This document shows, one piece after another, positions 1 through 13,166 of a stretch of 64,000 bases of DNA; the stretch's first letter is position 1; every line of letters begins with the position of its first letter. The DNA is from Tetracladium setigerum (taxonomy: Eukaryota; Ascomycota; Leotiomycetes; Helotiales). The notes under the pieces were generated by a model. That model was not told the origin of the DNA. It searched no databases and saw only the letters and a list, made by a program, of their open reading frames with translations. Location: the NCBI GenBank assembly GCA_031472005.1, contig PZJY01000010.1:1240001-1304000 (forward strand), in the 5' to 3' direction. Made by a program: the position numbers and the translations under genes.

Positions 1-781
1 AAATCTTCTCTACCATGGAAAGTGTTCAAGCGAGTTATTCTTTTGAAGCTGGGGTTCAAGAATCAACTGCAAACACATTTCATGTGTCCTTCAGATGTTT
101 TCCTCTCCATCCCCATCCCAAATCCAAACATTAATGGCCAACAATAAAACACAATCATCGATCAGCCAAGGCTCTTCACGTACAAGCGTGTGCACATGCG
201 AGAAAGATATAGCCCAAAGCTACTGATCAATGAGTAGGAGCGAAGTGTTACCGAGGAACTTGGAATGCCGATGACTAAAGTCCTACCATGGTGGGGCAAG
301 AATGACAAAGTGAAAACGAAATCTTCGACGACGACAAGAGCAAGCGGGCCCTACTCAGAATCTCATATCGATCGAAAAGATCTGGGCGAATAGAGATATG
401 CTTTCGACATGATTCAATATCCCATACTTGAACGCCCCACCCAAAAGAAGAACACTGTCTGCCATCAAAACCTCTTGGGCAGCGACTAAACACTCCGCGG
501 ACATTCGTTGTTGTCACAGCCTCAGTCAACAGGTGGATAATAGATCGCAATTACCACCTAACCGTTCCAGAATGAAAGAACGGAGCTGATCGCCTGAGAA
601 ACTACAACAAAAAAAATCAAGATTTCAACTATAAAGTCAACGCTTTGGTGGAGTTAAGGATATTTTGGTGGTAAAGGGCTTCACTGCTAACCAAACGTGT
701 TCAGTGGAAGTGATGGAGTAAATGAATTGGTGTCTAAAATCAAATACAGCAAAACCAAGGGAACTCTGATTTCGACATATT

Positions 782-802
782 CCTCTCTCTCTCTCTCTCT
801 CT
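782..802. repeat. (CT)n microsatellite
   Basis: A run of about ten CT dinucleotides lies just downstream of the PKS remnant. The rest of positions 1-947 holds no open frame that resembles a known protein. Confidence 0.8.
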
Positions 803-947
803 ACCATAAAATAACAAGGGCAACCACGACTGACCAGGCATGTAGAATTACAAAATTCGATACATGCTAAAGCAAGTCTCCGCTTGAACTTCTCAGCCTA
901 CTTTGCTTCTTCCCTCCATGTCAGATTTTGACAGAGGAGTCATCATA

Positions 948-3299
948 CTACCTAAGAAGAGGTTTGATCTTCTTCCGAAATATTTTAGTCTTTTCTGACA
1001 TTGGGAACGAAACTCGCTGAAATCTTCGCAGTACAGTGTTGGCAAGATTGCTAATTGATGCTTCGCTCTGAATTTGCAAAATTGAAATTTCGACCTCCAA
1101 CTCTTTGGTTAACCAAGTCCGAAGATCCACCGCGACCAAACTATGCAGCACCCAGCTCTGTCAACCTTGAATCGGAAGTCACAGTGATATCCTCCGTAAG
1201 ATGAAGCTTTTGAGCAATCTTTGCACTAAGGGCGATCAAGACTATTTTTGCTGCGTCGCTCACGGCTGTTGCTGATTCCAGTTGCACCTTGACTGGCATG
1301 GTTGTGCTCGTCGATTGTGATGAGGTGGAATGCCATCGATAGTTAACAAGTGGCCATGTTTCTGGATTACTATACCAGATGATGTCGGGCAACTCGTCGG
1401 GATCATGCTTATTGAATCCAGAAATCACTTCTGGGTTGCGACCAGGGAGCGGACTACCGCACAGAGTCGCTTCGGCAAATGTTTCGTGCAGATCTTTCTC
1501 GGAGACAATGTGACTTCCAACGAGCCTCATCATGAGCTTCGACAAGTCGGCTCCTATTCTCGTCATTTCACCAATCCATTGTGACTCCACCTTCGGATTT
1601 CGACTAGCTAGAACAACATTTCGCGCTCCTCGGGTGATCATCCATTGGCAAACAGATTGTCCGGGATCGCCAGACATGCCGACCAGGAGATAAGTTTTGT
1701 TTGCAGGCAGTGTGACTTGTGAAATCGCAGAAGTAACCCGGACAGGGAGCTCCTGTGTTTGGCTCCACCTCAGAATCTGGAGTTCATGCTTGTTTACTCC
1801 TTGGCCGGGAAGTTGGTCGATAGCTAGTATTTCGGTGCTATCAGAAGACTCGAGGTCTTTTGTGATCAGTTCGTCCGCCACTGCACGTATAGAACTGATG
1901 ACAGCATCAAGTGCAATACGTTTTGACAGCAAGGGCGAAAGCTTGCAGAGGGTATCTGTATCTTCTCGTACAACATCTCTTGACAAAAGTTGCTCGATTC
2001 TTGGAAATATGCCGTTAGGTGTACTATCGAAGTTCGCAACAAGTGAAAGGTTCGCAGTGAGGTTTCGATCAAGAACGCGAGATGAGCTCGCAGGATGGAA
2101 AAACAGTAGGCTTTGACCTCGACTTGCTAAGGGCGGTATCGCTGGTACTGAAATACGGCTTGACACCTAGTCAAAATGGGATGGTTAGCATTTCCAAATC
2201 AAAATAGAGCGGGGATAAATGATGCTCAAACAACAAACAACACTACGGACGATGGTGAAATGGACTGAGGAGGCTTACCTTTGGCAAAAGCTTGAGTCGA
2301 GATGGCGTGTTCAAGCAATTAGCTTGCACCGTGGATTAGAAGGCCAGTATTTGCATCCGCCTGCTGAACAAGATGTCGAGCCAATAGTGTAGAAGCGATA
2401 ATCTTCAAATATTGCACCTCTTGATTCTCAGCGATGTTGGCAGGCAGCTTTAGGACCATTCTGCAGGTACAGAGACACGCGAGATATTCTTGTCTGAAAG
2501 CGCAACCAGCACAGTGCCTGAGGTCTCGTCGATTCCCAAAACGAGACACAGGAAACCAGCATCTTCCACCTTCGGTGCTGGAGCGAGAGAGTACCGGACC
2601 TGGACCTGGACGGACTTCATCTCGCTCAAACTCTTCGTCGAGCGTTTACCAACCTCTAATTACAAAGTCAAAGTTGCCTTTAATGGCACGAACCTGAACA
2701 GCTGACTGTTTCAAGGCAAATCCTTAAAACTGCTCTGTGGCCAGCAGCGTATTAGGTGTTCAATGGTGTGGCATTCATGATTCTCGGAATCTTCATGATG
2801 CTGTTTTCAAAGCGTAGTTCAAGCTCGATTCTTCCGACGCCGGTGGAAAGTCTGTAGTCGGAGTTACATGGACACCTTCAAACTGGATCAGACCATGGCC
2901 ATTGCGAGTGAACAAACTGACATCTCCTGATGCCCCATCTACTCCCGTTCCGGTGAGTGTTGCCTCAAATCCGAGGAAACCGCGTGCTGAGATACCAGTC
3001 TTTTTGCAGAATATTGGATTGATGCTTGTCAATTGAATTCTCGTGGAGATTTGGAGTCGTGATAACTCTCCATCTTTAGGTGAGCCGATGGTACCAAGCA
3101 AGCATTGCAAACTGCAATCCATGGTTGAATGTTGGAGAAGAAGAGAGTCACTTGTCCCATTGTCTAGGAATCCAGCAGAATTGTTCAACTTGCGCTCCAA
3201 TCCGGTAATGCTGCGGAAGAGGCATGTGTAGCCATAACCCAAGGTGCTCAAGGAGGCATAAAACTCATCCGTATATCTACCACCCCCAAGAACTTCCAA
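948..3299 (-). pseudogene. Decayed, truncated highly reducing polyketide synthase (DH-ER/linker-KR-ACP remnant)
   Basis: Reading on the minus strand, the order of a reducing type I PKS survives in pieces. At 2793-3299 lies the second half of a DH domain, with a GYGYTCLFR-like start and the conserved D of the TMD motif. At about 2319-2640 lies the linker/ER region, in two frames, ending in LLIHGAS. At 1141-2166 lie the ER-KR linker and the start of a KR domain (KTYLLVGMSGDPGQS). At 948-1151 lies the ACP end. A normal-looking intron remains at 2167-2278. Lesions seen: no KS, AT or front half of DH; a stop just after LLIHGAS near 2316; an internal loss in KR near 1530 that joins the cofactor-binding start directly to the C-terminal tail and removes the catalytic Tyr/Asn region; and a frame break near 1147, where the expected DSL of the ACP phosphopantetheine site reads HSL. 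The sequence upstream of 3300 turns AT-rich and unrecognisable. The identification as PKS is firm; the product cannot be inferred. Confidence 0.85.
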
Positions 3300-6200
3300 A
3301 TTTAATCTTTGATATTAACATTTCATCAAACTAGATGTAATGATCGAGAGGCTATAACTTTGATATAACATTTATACCACGGTGGTTTTCTGTAGATATT
3401 TCTAGATTTCAATATCATAATTGGGCATTTCATCTTGTCTGGCTAAACACTTGCCGACAACCTTCCTACAAACTACCATCTCAAATGAGAGCAAGTCACC
3501 GCTTTTCTCTAACTGGCCATCTACTAAAAAAGATGAGTTTGCACCGAATCAATCCTCCTTGCCGCTATTGGATGGGTTCACAAAGCAGAAGTCAAGTCCA
3601 AGTTCTGATGTTGAGGATGCAGCCTTCAAACGAGCCATACTATTTCTCACTTTCTAACGATAAACCATACCAAGCTCGCAAACCCCCATCTTCTTGATTA
3701 GAATAAATACTGTTATTTTGTTTTTCAATCATAACAACTGGGAACCAAAGACCTCAGCTCAATGTTTTCCCTGGTGTACATGTTCTTGTGCCTCTCTTTC
3801 CCAACATCACGACCACGAGAGACAGATTAATCACCTTTGCTTGCGTATTTCTATAGAGAATTCTCATATAATATTGAAGGACGAATGAAAAACGGATATG
3901 AATAGATATAGAAACATATTGTGAGAGGAATATATCATGGCGAAATTATATTCTCATGTGTTTCGCAAGTTCGAAGACAGATAAGAGGACAATGACGATG
4001 ATAATCCCTCTGTTTCATCGACTGCGGGGGATACAACGACGACGACGTTCCATCTTTTTATGATTACTGTTGATTTTGTCTCGTCACAGCCATCCAAATG
4101 ATTCGAAATTATCGTTGACAGTATTCAAATATGACGATGCTCAATATGATTGCGCTCGGTAAGGCAATCATATCTTAAACAGACTCTCCGTAGACAACAG
4201 AGTTGATGTGGAAAAGGGTCACAGCTGGAGGCGGCAGGGGGGACTTATATTCTATATATACTCTCCTTCAATTTTCAGCTTTCTTGTTCGGATGGATGAT
4301 AGTTGCAGGTTGCTGAATACTGAGGATCAGCAGCAGTAGTATAGTATGATGGATGGTGTGCTGTTTTGAGGTGGTGTCCAAAATCTCGAAGGTGAGGATC
4401 GGCCACGACTACATATTTTATCTCCTAACATAATGCATCAATTCCCGTCCTCCTAGACCTCAACAGCCAATTTCCACAAAAGTAGAAAATCTCCAGTTGC
4501 AGTTCAGCAAAAAAGAAATAAGAGGGAAAAAGGATTGGTCACCTAGCAGCAAACAAAATCTTCCAAAGGTTTCTGAAAATATCCCCCGAAGTTTCCGGCT
4601 GGTTGGGATTTTTTTTAAGTTCAACAATGCCATTACTCGCCAGGTACCTGCGAAATTAAAGGGGGACTTCACTATTCTGGCACTGAAATGCTGCAATACC
4701 TGAACATTAATAGATTTCGGAGGAAGGAAATTCGGTCTTCGCAGGAAGTGACTGACGACACCGGCATCTTCGGGGCGTAGAACGAATCAGTTGGAAACTG
4801 ATGATCGCTTTATAGCCCCTTATTTGGTGTATCACTAATCTAATCTTCAATTCTCATACTTCGGAGTGTGGATGTGAAGGAAGAATTATCGAAGTACCTT
4901 TGGGGTGAAGTCCTTCTGGTATCAGGAGTAGCTGGAAGAGTCGACTTAACTGAATGTACCAGTAATTGCCCTTGGTTGTCAAATAATGCAATACAATCGA
5001 CGCTAGCAAATGAAACTAGGGAAAATAAGTCTGTACAACCCAGATTAAACTCAAAAATCAAAGGCCGTCGTCGATTCGCACACTCACCGTCGATCTATTA
5101 GCGCTGTCGGCCCTTTACAAGAAAACGGGCCGTTTGTCCAAACGCCACAGCATTCGCGATGGAGAAATTATTGTTTGCGGTTAGGTGAATCTTCTCACTT
5201 ACAGTAGAGTTGAGACATACAAGTATAGAATAAAGAAAGAATAAAGAGAAAGCTGTTAAATAATGACGAGGGTTCTTGAGTGCCACGAATCTGACCACAT
5301 CAGAAGTTGCGAAGTTGCTTTCCTCCAAGATTTTGGAGTGCAGAACAGACGCAGTGGGGGATTGGGTATTGATACCAACGAAACATATGTGTCAGGGTCA
5401 ATACGGTGTCTATAAAAGCTGCCTTGACTATAAATGAGTAGATAGCACCTATTATTGATTGCCCTCTGACGTTCTTGGGGAAAAGAAGAAGAAAAAGAAG
5501 CGAAGTCTTGATGAAAATGCAAAACGCAGGGCATTATTACAAAAACAGCAAATATATAAATAAGGCAACGCAAAATTGAAGAACAAAGATCAAGCAGCAA
5601 AAAATACTCGGGTTTCGGTCAAACTTTTGATGCTGATATTCGATTTCGTTGAACTAATTGAATTTGGCGGCGGTTTGACTTGTATGGCTGCTGCCAGGCT
5701 TGCTCTCCTCTGTTCTCGAATCGCCCCCAAACATTGAGCAGAAGAAACCTTTCCAGATACAAAATATCATTATAATCAGAGATAAGGATTATTAATCTTT
5801 GTTTTGTGTTAGAAGGCGAAAAGGAATTCGATCTCTTTTTGGGCGCGCCTTTCCTTCGACGACTTGCATTTGGTGGCCAGTGTATTTTCACCAAGCCTAT
5901 TATTTCCAAGTGAAAGACGGAGGAAGGAGGAGAGAGATTTTCACATGTCTTTTTGAAGTCTTACCCCATTTTTGACGAAAACCTTTCCGTACCTACCTAT
6001 TCTTCTTCTCCATGCATGAAGTGGAAGCCTTTCGGCGAGGGAATGATGCAGCAGAAACTGGCTTGGGAACGAGTTTTATGGGTGGTGGAAAGCGGCGGGG
6101 TTGTTCGGTTAAACACCATGGGTAAACAAATAGGGCACCTATCAAACCAACCTCATTCGATGAGTACTGTGTGGAGGATGGAGCATGACTGACTGATCGT

Positions 6201-7618
6201 TCAGGATCGGCGGGATATGAAATGAAACTTGCTAGTGCACATATATAAGGAGGCACACCCTATATAAGTGTCTATTCGAAGTCTTCCATACAGGTGGCAA
6301 AGCTTCGCTGGCTTTTGTCCTGTCCAATGGACAATGGGGTAGCCACCTGCGTCTTTGAAATCAATCGCAATCCTTCTCGTCAGCATCAAGATTGGCATCT
6401 CAATCTCAAGTTGACGTTTTGCAAGCAAATATTTGCCCTGTTTGTCAATAAAATAATAGCCAGAAGATTTAAGACTGACTGCCAAGTACAGTAGTAGAAT
6501 CCTATCAGCTCATGTCCCGATTCATCAATATGTCTTGTGATCAAGCCATTCATCGAACTGCATCACCTCACGAATCGCACGGCGATGCAGGTGGTGGATC
6601 TAGCCGTCCATTTAAGCTTATGGCGGAGCTTAAGACCGTTTCCACGGATGGTGGACGGTAAAAGCTGCCAGAGCAAGATCAGACGAGTACGACGGGTACG
6701 ACGCAAATAACCAGTGGTGGTAGTGCGTACTGTAACAAGCAAACAGTACGACAAGAGTCCGAATAAGAAACGAATTATATGGGCTTTGCGAGACGGAGGT
6801 CCGTTGTTACGCCGCGCTTTCCGTGGTGGTCACTTCCCCCTTGTTGTTTCTTTAGCACTTCTTCGTTCAACTCTAGCACGAACGAGCACGAGTACGAAGG
6901 TGTTCTCTTACGTTCTTCCTTGTAAGTTTGGGGCCGAAGGTGTCTCGACTCCCGACGGCTGTGCAAGCTTCAAAAGTGGACGGGTGCTGGACCAAGAGGA
7001 GGAGTGGGGGAGACTTGACCAACGACCTGGAAGCTGCGAGACGTTTTGGGGTTTTAGGGTTGACATCTTGAGTCTTGGATCGCTTTGGATCGGTAGGAGA
7101 CTTGAGAGTGAGAGGGAGAGAGTAGTATTTCAGCATCAACCTGGTGAATTAGCCGAAGAGTTGGTTGGGAAGGCCAAACGAGTTTTGGGGAGATTTGGGC
7201 GGCTTCACCAAAGCTGGTGCCTGGGAGGATTTCGTCGATCAAATTAATGTTAAAATGATGATGCTGATGATGATAATGCTGACGGTCGCATGTTCTTGCA
7301 GGTGAAAGTCAATCAATCCTTCCAATACATAGCATCATGTGTTGTCGGCGTCGGCGTCGGCTTTGGATGCGATCGATGCATCTGAGAAGTTCTGGAAACA
7401 GGGGGAGTAAGTGGGCATCCAACATAACCCCCGGTATGCAGAAGCGCGAATCTAACGAATTAGCCACATGTAGGACCCCTATTTCCGAAGAAAATGCCAA
7501 TGACCAGTTCATGAATTCGACTTGGACTTGCATGTGTCACACAGCATTTCCTGTAGAGAGGTTGTCAAGTTCATCCATCTCCCTGGTCGTCGTAACACTC
7601 GACGAGGTCCCCTAGCCG

Positions 7619-7625
<7 letters not shown>
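3300..7625. other. Gene-free stretch, nothing recognisable
   Basis: Only short open frames without family resemblance, good splice pairs or matching frames on the same strand are present. The part next to 3300 is AT-rich, which fits an eroded end of the PKS locus. A minus-strand stretch at about 3430-3650 is protein-like over some 30 residues but has a stop and no family I can name. Confidence 0.5.

Positions 7626-7626
<1 letters not shown>

Positions 7627-7650
<24 letters not shown>
7627..7650. repeat. (GA)n microsatellite
   Basis: An uninterrupted GA repeat of about twelve units lies upstream of the MOSC gene, some 930 bases before its start codon. Confidence 0.8.
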
Positions 7651-7899
7651 TGGCATTTTTGCAATAATGACAATTAGTCGATGCATCCGTATTTCGGGTA
7701 GGATTACTGTAATTAATACGTTCGTAAAATGCCAAAAGAGCAAACAAAGATGAGAGAGAGTACGTACCTACTCCCTACAGACAGCCTCAACACGGACACG
7801 GAGCGGAGTAGTCGCGTCGCCAACTATTTTGAAGTTTCCTCAGGCTTGCGCAGCTTTCCGTTGCTTGGAAGCTGCTTGGCAGAACACACCTTCATCCTG

Positions 7900-8577
7900 T
7901 CTCTCTTTTCTCTTTTATGCTAAATCTCCTGTTGTTGTTGTTGTTCTTCTTCCTCTTCTTCCTCTTCCTCATCTTCACCCCTTGATCTCCCTAACAACAC
8001 ACACCAATTCCTCAATATTGATTGTCTCTCCCACTTGTTCCTGCCGCGCAAGTCGATCAATCAAGTCAAAGCCTAGGCCAAGCTGTAAATATTCAAACAG
8101 CCTCGCAACGCCCCCTGTTGTCTTGGCCCTCACCCGCTGCTAATCTCGTCCGCCGCTCCTCGTCGCTGCTTGCCTTCCACAACCATCACCACCAACCAGA
8201 CCACAATTCACACGTGTTGTTCTCCTTTCTCTTCTTCCTCCATTCTCTGTTCCCAAATCTTTTTCCTCTTCTCCTTCCTCTTCTTTACTTCTCGCCTTCG
8301 TATCCATTCCTTTCTTCAACCTTTGCTCCATGTACTTTACTTGGTAAGTCGACCGACCCTACGCTCGTCCTGGCTCGGGATGGCGAATTTCATGCTTCAT
8401 CTCTCCTTTTCTTGGATGCAGTCCCCACCTCCAATCCTCCTCCACCACCTCCTCCCCGCCCAGACCGGTCGCGAAATTAGCTAACCCTCTCTATTTCTCT
8501 TCCCTCCAGCCGATAAACAGCACCTTTCGTGCTCTCTAAACACACTCCTCCCACCAAATCATATCAGCTTTGCAACA
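7900..8577 (+). promoter_or_regulatory. CT-rich promoter/leader of the MOSC gene
   Basis: The coding strand here is strongly pyrimidine-rich (long TCTTCC/CTCCT tracts at about 7930-8000 and 8210-8330), a pattern common upstream of fungal housekeeping genes. The start codon at 8578 is preceded by CAACA, a good fungal context. Several short upstream ATG frames are present, for example at 8331 and 8380. Where transcription begins cannot be read from the sequence. Confidence 0.4.
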
Positions 8578-9999
8578 ATGGAGGCCCTCATCACCGAGTA
8601 CCGCGAGATTCTCGAACAACAATTCACGGAATACTACGATCAATTGCTTGTGCAACTCCGGTCCGTCTCGACCACCACCTATGTCCTCACAACCCTCGCC
8701 ATCTGCATACCTCCCATCATCGCCCTCGTCATCTACGAGCTCGAAGAGGCCAGGCTACGCGCTGAGCAGCCAAAAGGATGCAGGAAGCTCGGCATGAAGA
8801 TTGAGAGCAACCTTACCAACGAATTCGAAAAGAAGTTTTCCGAGGGACGACCGCCCAGCACAGAGGAGACATCTGCGGAATGGTGGAGACTCAAGAGCAT
8901 GTGGATTTATCCCGTCAAGAGCTGTCGCGGCGTGGAGCTGAATAGGGGTACCGTGGTGGCCACCGGCATGGAATTCGATCGTCAATTCACTTTTGCGCAA
9001 CTTCGAAGTCCCTTCCCAGTGACTGCCAAAACTTCAGACAAGGAGAAGTCCGCCCACAAGTGGGAGTTTATCACCCAGAGACAATTCCCTTTGTTGGCGA
9101 AGGTTAGGACGGAGATGTGGGTTCCGGATCAGAGTGTGGATTCTTACACTCCTCACTGTGAAGATGTTGAGAGTGGTGGTGTTATAATCATGAGCTTCCC
9201 GCATCAGGTGGCAGGCTGGAGGGGAAATGTTGCAAAATGGGGAGGATGGTTCAAGGGAACTGTTCCAGAGATGCATTTCCGAGTACCATTCAATCCTACA
9301 CCCGTGCAAATTGAGAAGGCAGGCTATTCTTACGAGAACATGACAATCTGGAAGGAACAAACCGACGCGCTCAATTTGGAGATTGATATTCCAGAGGAAC
9401 TGAGATACTTCCTTGGTATCAGCAATAAATTGGGACTCTTCAGAATCGACAACTCAAAACTGCGTGAGGTACACCGAAATGCGCCAACCAAGGCACAACT
9501 TGGGTACCAGCCTGTAACCGGTTTCCAAGATGCCGTAAGTTTGAATACGAGTCCTGCCAAACACATGCTAATGCAACTGCAGTATCCTCTCCACCTGATC
9601 AATCTTGCTAGTGTCCGCGATGTCGAATCCAAGATGCCCCAAGTCAAGGGTGCACCTCGCCTTTCCGCCTCCCGTTTCCGCGCAAACCTTATCATTACCG
9701 GTCCTGATGCCTACCACGAAGATACCTGGCGACGAATCAAGATCGGTTTTTACGAGTACGACGTATCCGCGCGAACTGCACGATGCAAAATGCCCAATGT
9801 GGATCAAGTCACCGGGGAGCGACACGCCAGCGAGCCAGACAAGACATTAAGGAGTTTCAGAGCCGTAGATGAAGGTGCGGGCCCCAACGTTGGATGTTTG
9901 GGAGTACAGATGGTGCCCATTTCCATGGAAAGCGCATTGAGGGTTGGAGACGAAATCATCGTTCTGGAGGTTGGCGAGCATCACTATATCCATCAATAA
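8578..9999 (+). CDS. MOSC domain protein, membrane-anchored (mARC-like)
   Basis: Exons are 8578-9534 and 9583-9999, giving 457 aa. A hydrophobic segment at about residues 37-59 probably anchors the protein. It is followed by an N-terminal MOSC barrel (WIYPVKSCRG at about 120) and the MOSC domain proper, with the conserved Cys in ARCKMPNVD and GCLGVQ near the end. MOSC proteins of this layout bind molybdenum cofactor and reduce N-hydroxylated compounds (mARC family) or act as sulfur carriers; the exact substrate is unknown. The intron at 9535-9582 (48 nt, GTAAGT, a GCTAATG branch site, CAG) has no stop and is a multiple of three, so it is easily read through as coding. Removing it restores the family pattern GFQDA-YPLHLINLASV. 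The start codon is the first ATG of the frame and sits in a good context. Nothing in the neighbourhood hints at a pathway. Confidence 0.88.
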   Translation: MEALITEYREILEQQFTEYYDQLLVQLRSVSTTTYVLTTLAICIPPIIALVIYELEEARLRAEQPKGCRKLGMKIESNLTNEFEKKFSEGRPPSTEETSAEWWRLKSMWIYPVKSCRGVELNRGTVVATGMEFDRQFTFAQLRSPFPVTAKTSDKEKSAHKWEFITQRQFPLLAKVRTEMWVPDQSVDSYTPHCEDVESGGVIIMSFPHQVAGWRGNVAKWGGWFKGTVPEMHFRVPFNPTPVQIEKAGYSYENMTIWKEQTDALNLEIDIPEELRYFLGISNKLGLFRIDNSKLREVHRNAPTKAQLGYQPVTGFQDAVSLNTSPAKHMLMQLQYPLHLINLASVRDVESKMPQVKGAPRLSASRFRANLIITGPDAYHEDTWRRIKIGFYEYDVSARTARCKMPNVDQVTGERHASEPDKTLRSFRAVDEGAGPNVGCLGVQMVPISMESALRVGDEIIVLEVGEHHYIHQ

Positions 10000-12791
10000 T
10001 TAACTCCTATCCTGGATTATGACGACACATACAACATTTCTGTACATGCCGAGGCGTTCAATTGGAGTTGGCGGATTCTAAATTTCGAAATGGCACTGAA
10101 TTAAACGACCACTTTTTTTTTGGAGGGCACTCTGTCCTCCTCTGCTCATCATTGCCTGCTGCCACGTTGGCGGTGGCCCAATACACCCACTCACAAATAA
10201 GTTGCTACTTCATTACACTTCTGTCTCTGTACTTTACATGCATGATTCATTTGGGTTCTTTGATTTTCTTTTCACGCATCCTTCATCTCTTTTGGTACGA
10301 ACAAACTTTTGCATTTGCATTACCAACACAAAATCAACCATCAACAACAAACCAAGACTCTTTGCGTCCTTAATCCTAGTGCTTTTTTTGGTGTTCAGTA
10401 ACAAAACACTTTCTTGGAGCCGCCTTTTTTTATTTGCGCCGCTTGCTTTTCTTTTCAAAGCGTTCTAGGGATGGACGGATGGGAAAAGAAACATATGAAA
10501 GAAGAGGAATGATGTTTTGCTGCATGTTCTTATTAGAGGGTTTTTTCATTCGAGTTTTTAATTTTCACAGGCAGGCAGGGCAAGCGAGGAGGGAGGGAGT
10601 GAGAGGAAAGAATAACAACTACTACAGTACAACATTTTTTAATGCACATGCAACCCTTTCCCTTTTTTCTTCTCTTTTCCCTGCATTTTTTAGGGGAAAG
10701 GGTTGGTTGGGTCGGCTAGTGGGGTTGGGGGTTTTATTGGTATAGGGAATACCGGAATGGACTGGACGGATGGATGGATGAAAAGAAAAATACAACTTAA
10801 TTATAAACTACCTCAAGCATGGATCCTTTTTTTGTGCGCCTAGACTTTCATGTTTTTCTATATTTCTGCTTGCCTGCGTGTCTGTCCATCTAGCCAATCG
10901 TCTGTCTTGTCCGTTCTCTTTGCATAAGTATCCATTTGCTATTTCTCATTTCGAGGAGGATGGATGAATGGATAGATGAACGGACAAGGGTTATTGTGAC
11001 TGTCACTGATGGCGATGAGGCGAGGCGATTCTGTCTTCGTATGGATTGATTTATTGACTTACTTTAGGTCTTTTTTTTTAATAGCCTGTTTTCGGCGACG
11101 TTTGGTTGTTTAGGTGGTACCGCGATGGTGTGCTCGGTAGGATTTATTTGGGAAAGTTGAGGGCTAGGGCCTATCAGACAAATTGAAAATGGAAACATTT
11201 TGTGTGAAAAAGAATATATCTTGCTGGTGCTTGCTTGCTTGCTTACTTCGAGTTTTTGGGAAAATTTCCCCCTCCAATTTGGTACTTGTACTGGAAAGTA
11301 CACACGGTTCGGGAGATTATGGTTGATTACTTGCGTGTGGTTCGTGAGATTATTATGAGGCGATCAAAGCACAGACAGATTACCAAGTTATTGTAGTCAG
11401 ATAGGATATGGTAGGATGGATTGATAGATAGATAGGTAGGTAGCTACCTGGAGTTACGTGGCGTAAGGTATGGCCTGATGCGTTCATCATGTCGTTTTTT
11501 CTCTTTCTCTATCTCACAGTCTCACTCCCCCATTTGGATACACCCCAGGCTGAAGTAGCACTCGGGTAGGGTGAGTCAATGAAAAGGGGTACTGTATCGA
11601 GTTGGATCATGGGGGTTTATATCAGGCTATCAGCGCACTTTTTTTAAAAATAAAATTGAGATGAGATGAGATGGGCTTGATAAGAAATGAGGAGTGAGGA
11701 GTGAGGCTTGGGGACTGTGGATTGTGGGATGGTGAAGAATGTAGGAAGCTGTAGATTGAGTTTTATATATCATATGTTATTTTCCTTCGTTTAACGACTA
11801 GGAATGAGTTTAGTAGGAAGTTCCCTGGTACTCCTCCACTGGTAAGGACGATCGAGAGAAGTATGCAGTATACTCTCATATTAAGAGTTTAATTTAGGAG
11901 CGAGCAGATGTGTCAAAATATATATCTACTACATGATCTTCTGTCTGGTGAATACTCAATACTCTTGTGGGAGACAAGTGCTGCGCCGTGATTTGGAAGA
12001 TAGGAAATGAATGGATGAGGAAGCTGTGCTAATTGAAATGGAGCTGCTATGATTGAAATGTAGGTGGGTAACTTATATAGGTATCTTGCAAACCTAGGCA
12101 CAGGTCAGTATAGAAGAGGACGGGAATGGAAGAAGATTGGCGCATTGGATCAACATGCGCTAGAATGGGACGGGTTCTGATCTGTTGGTGAACCATAAAA
12201 TTAGATGCATCTTGTATCCAAATACTTAATGAGCAAAGATGTGAATCACATACTCAACGAAGATAAGAAAAAAAAGTATATACCTCTACGAGTAAAGGTC
12301 AATAGGTAACCATTCGAAGCGCTAGTCATAAACTTTGTCGGTGCGATCGACGTTGCATGGGATTCCCTCTCGACATCTCAGATTCTGCATAAATCTTCTT
12401 CCCTCCCTCGCTTCCCTTCAGACGATCTGGTATAATTATTTTAGGCTTGTGGACGATCCAAAAGTTCATCCCGCGCCTCTCACGATTTCTATTTGACAGG
12501 TTACTCGAGTAGTGATATTGATTTGCGGGTTGATAGATATCAGGAACTTTCTTTTGGTTGATCGTGCAGGACGGGCATGCAAGTGCAATCAGTATTCCGC
12601 CTTGGACCAATAACAACAATAACAAGCGAGCAACATACTCCCCGAAAGAAATAATCTTCTATCTTTTTTTTTTTTTCTTTCAGGAAGAAAAGAAGTGAAA
12701 ATTTCTGATGTTTAATCTCAAGGATTGACAATGTTGAACAGTCAGGAGATCATGATCCCACGCCCTCGGAAACAGTGCCAATCCACCGACA

Positions 12792-12805
12792 CCGGAAGCC
12801 GCCGA
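12792..12805. promoter_or_regulatory. Candidate UaY-type purine-response site upstream of the permease
   Basis: The sequence reads CCGG-N6-CCGA and so matches TCGG-N6-CCGA, the site known for the Aspergillus purine-pathway activator UaY, in seven of eight fixed positions. It lies about 700 bases before the permease start codon. This is a motif match only, and a single one. Confidence 0.3.
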
Positions 12806-13166
12806 CAATGAGGCAGAGGTCCTCAGTCGCGTAGTTCCCCCATCGCACAGCTCCTCACTGGACTCGCTAAAATTTGGTTCCAAGAGACCACGTCCAGGCT
12901 CTTCAAGGGCGCGCCGCGGGCAATGATAAGAGGCCTCTGCCTGATTGGAACGAGGGACATCACCGACGACTCAAACTGCGGCTCCGGGACTTTTCATTTG
13001 CGGGCGGATCCCCACACACCACGGACGGCGGCGTCCCCTTACAACGCTTCAACTGGTAATGGGCGTGACCATTGCAGTGTGGGCACTAGTAGTGAGCAGC
13101 CATCCAAGTGGAAACCATTCTTTGGGGGGAGGGCTGATCATGATGGCGTTCTAGGAGGTCTCGGCC

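Noticed and set aside
6714..7247. 177-codon plus-strand open frame
   Set aside because: Composition is random-looking, both strands are open and nothing resembles a known protein.
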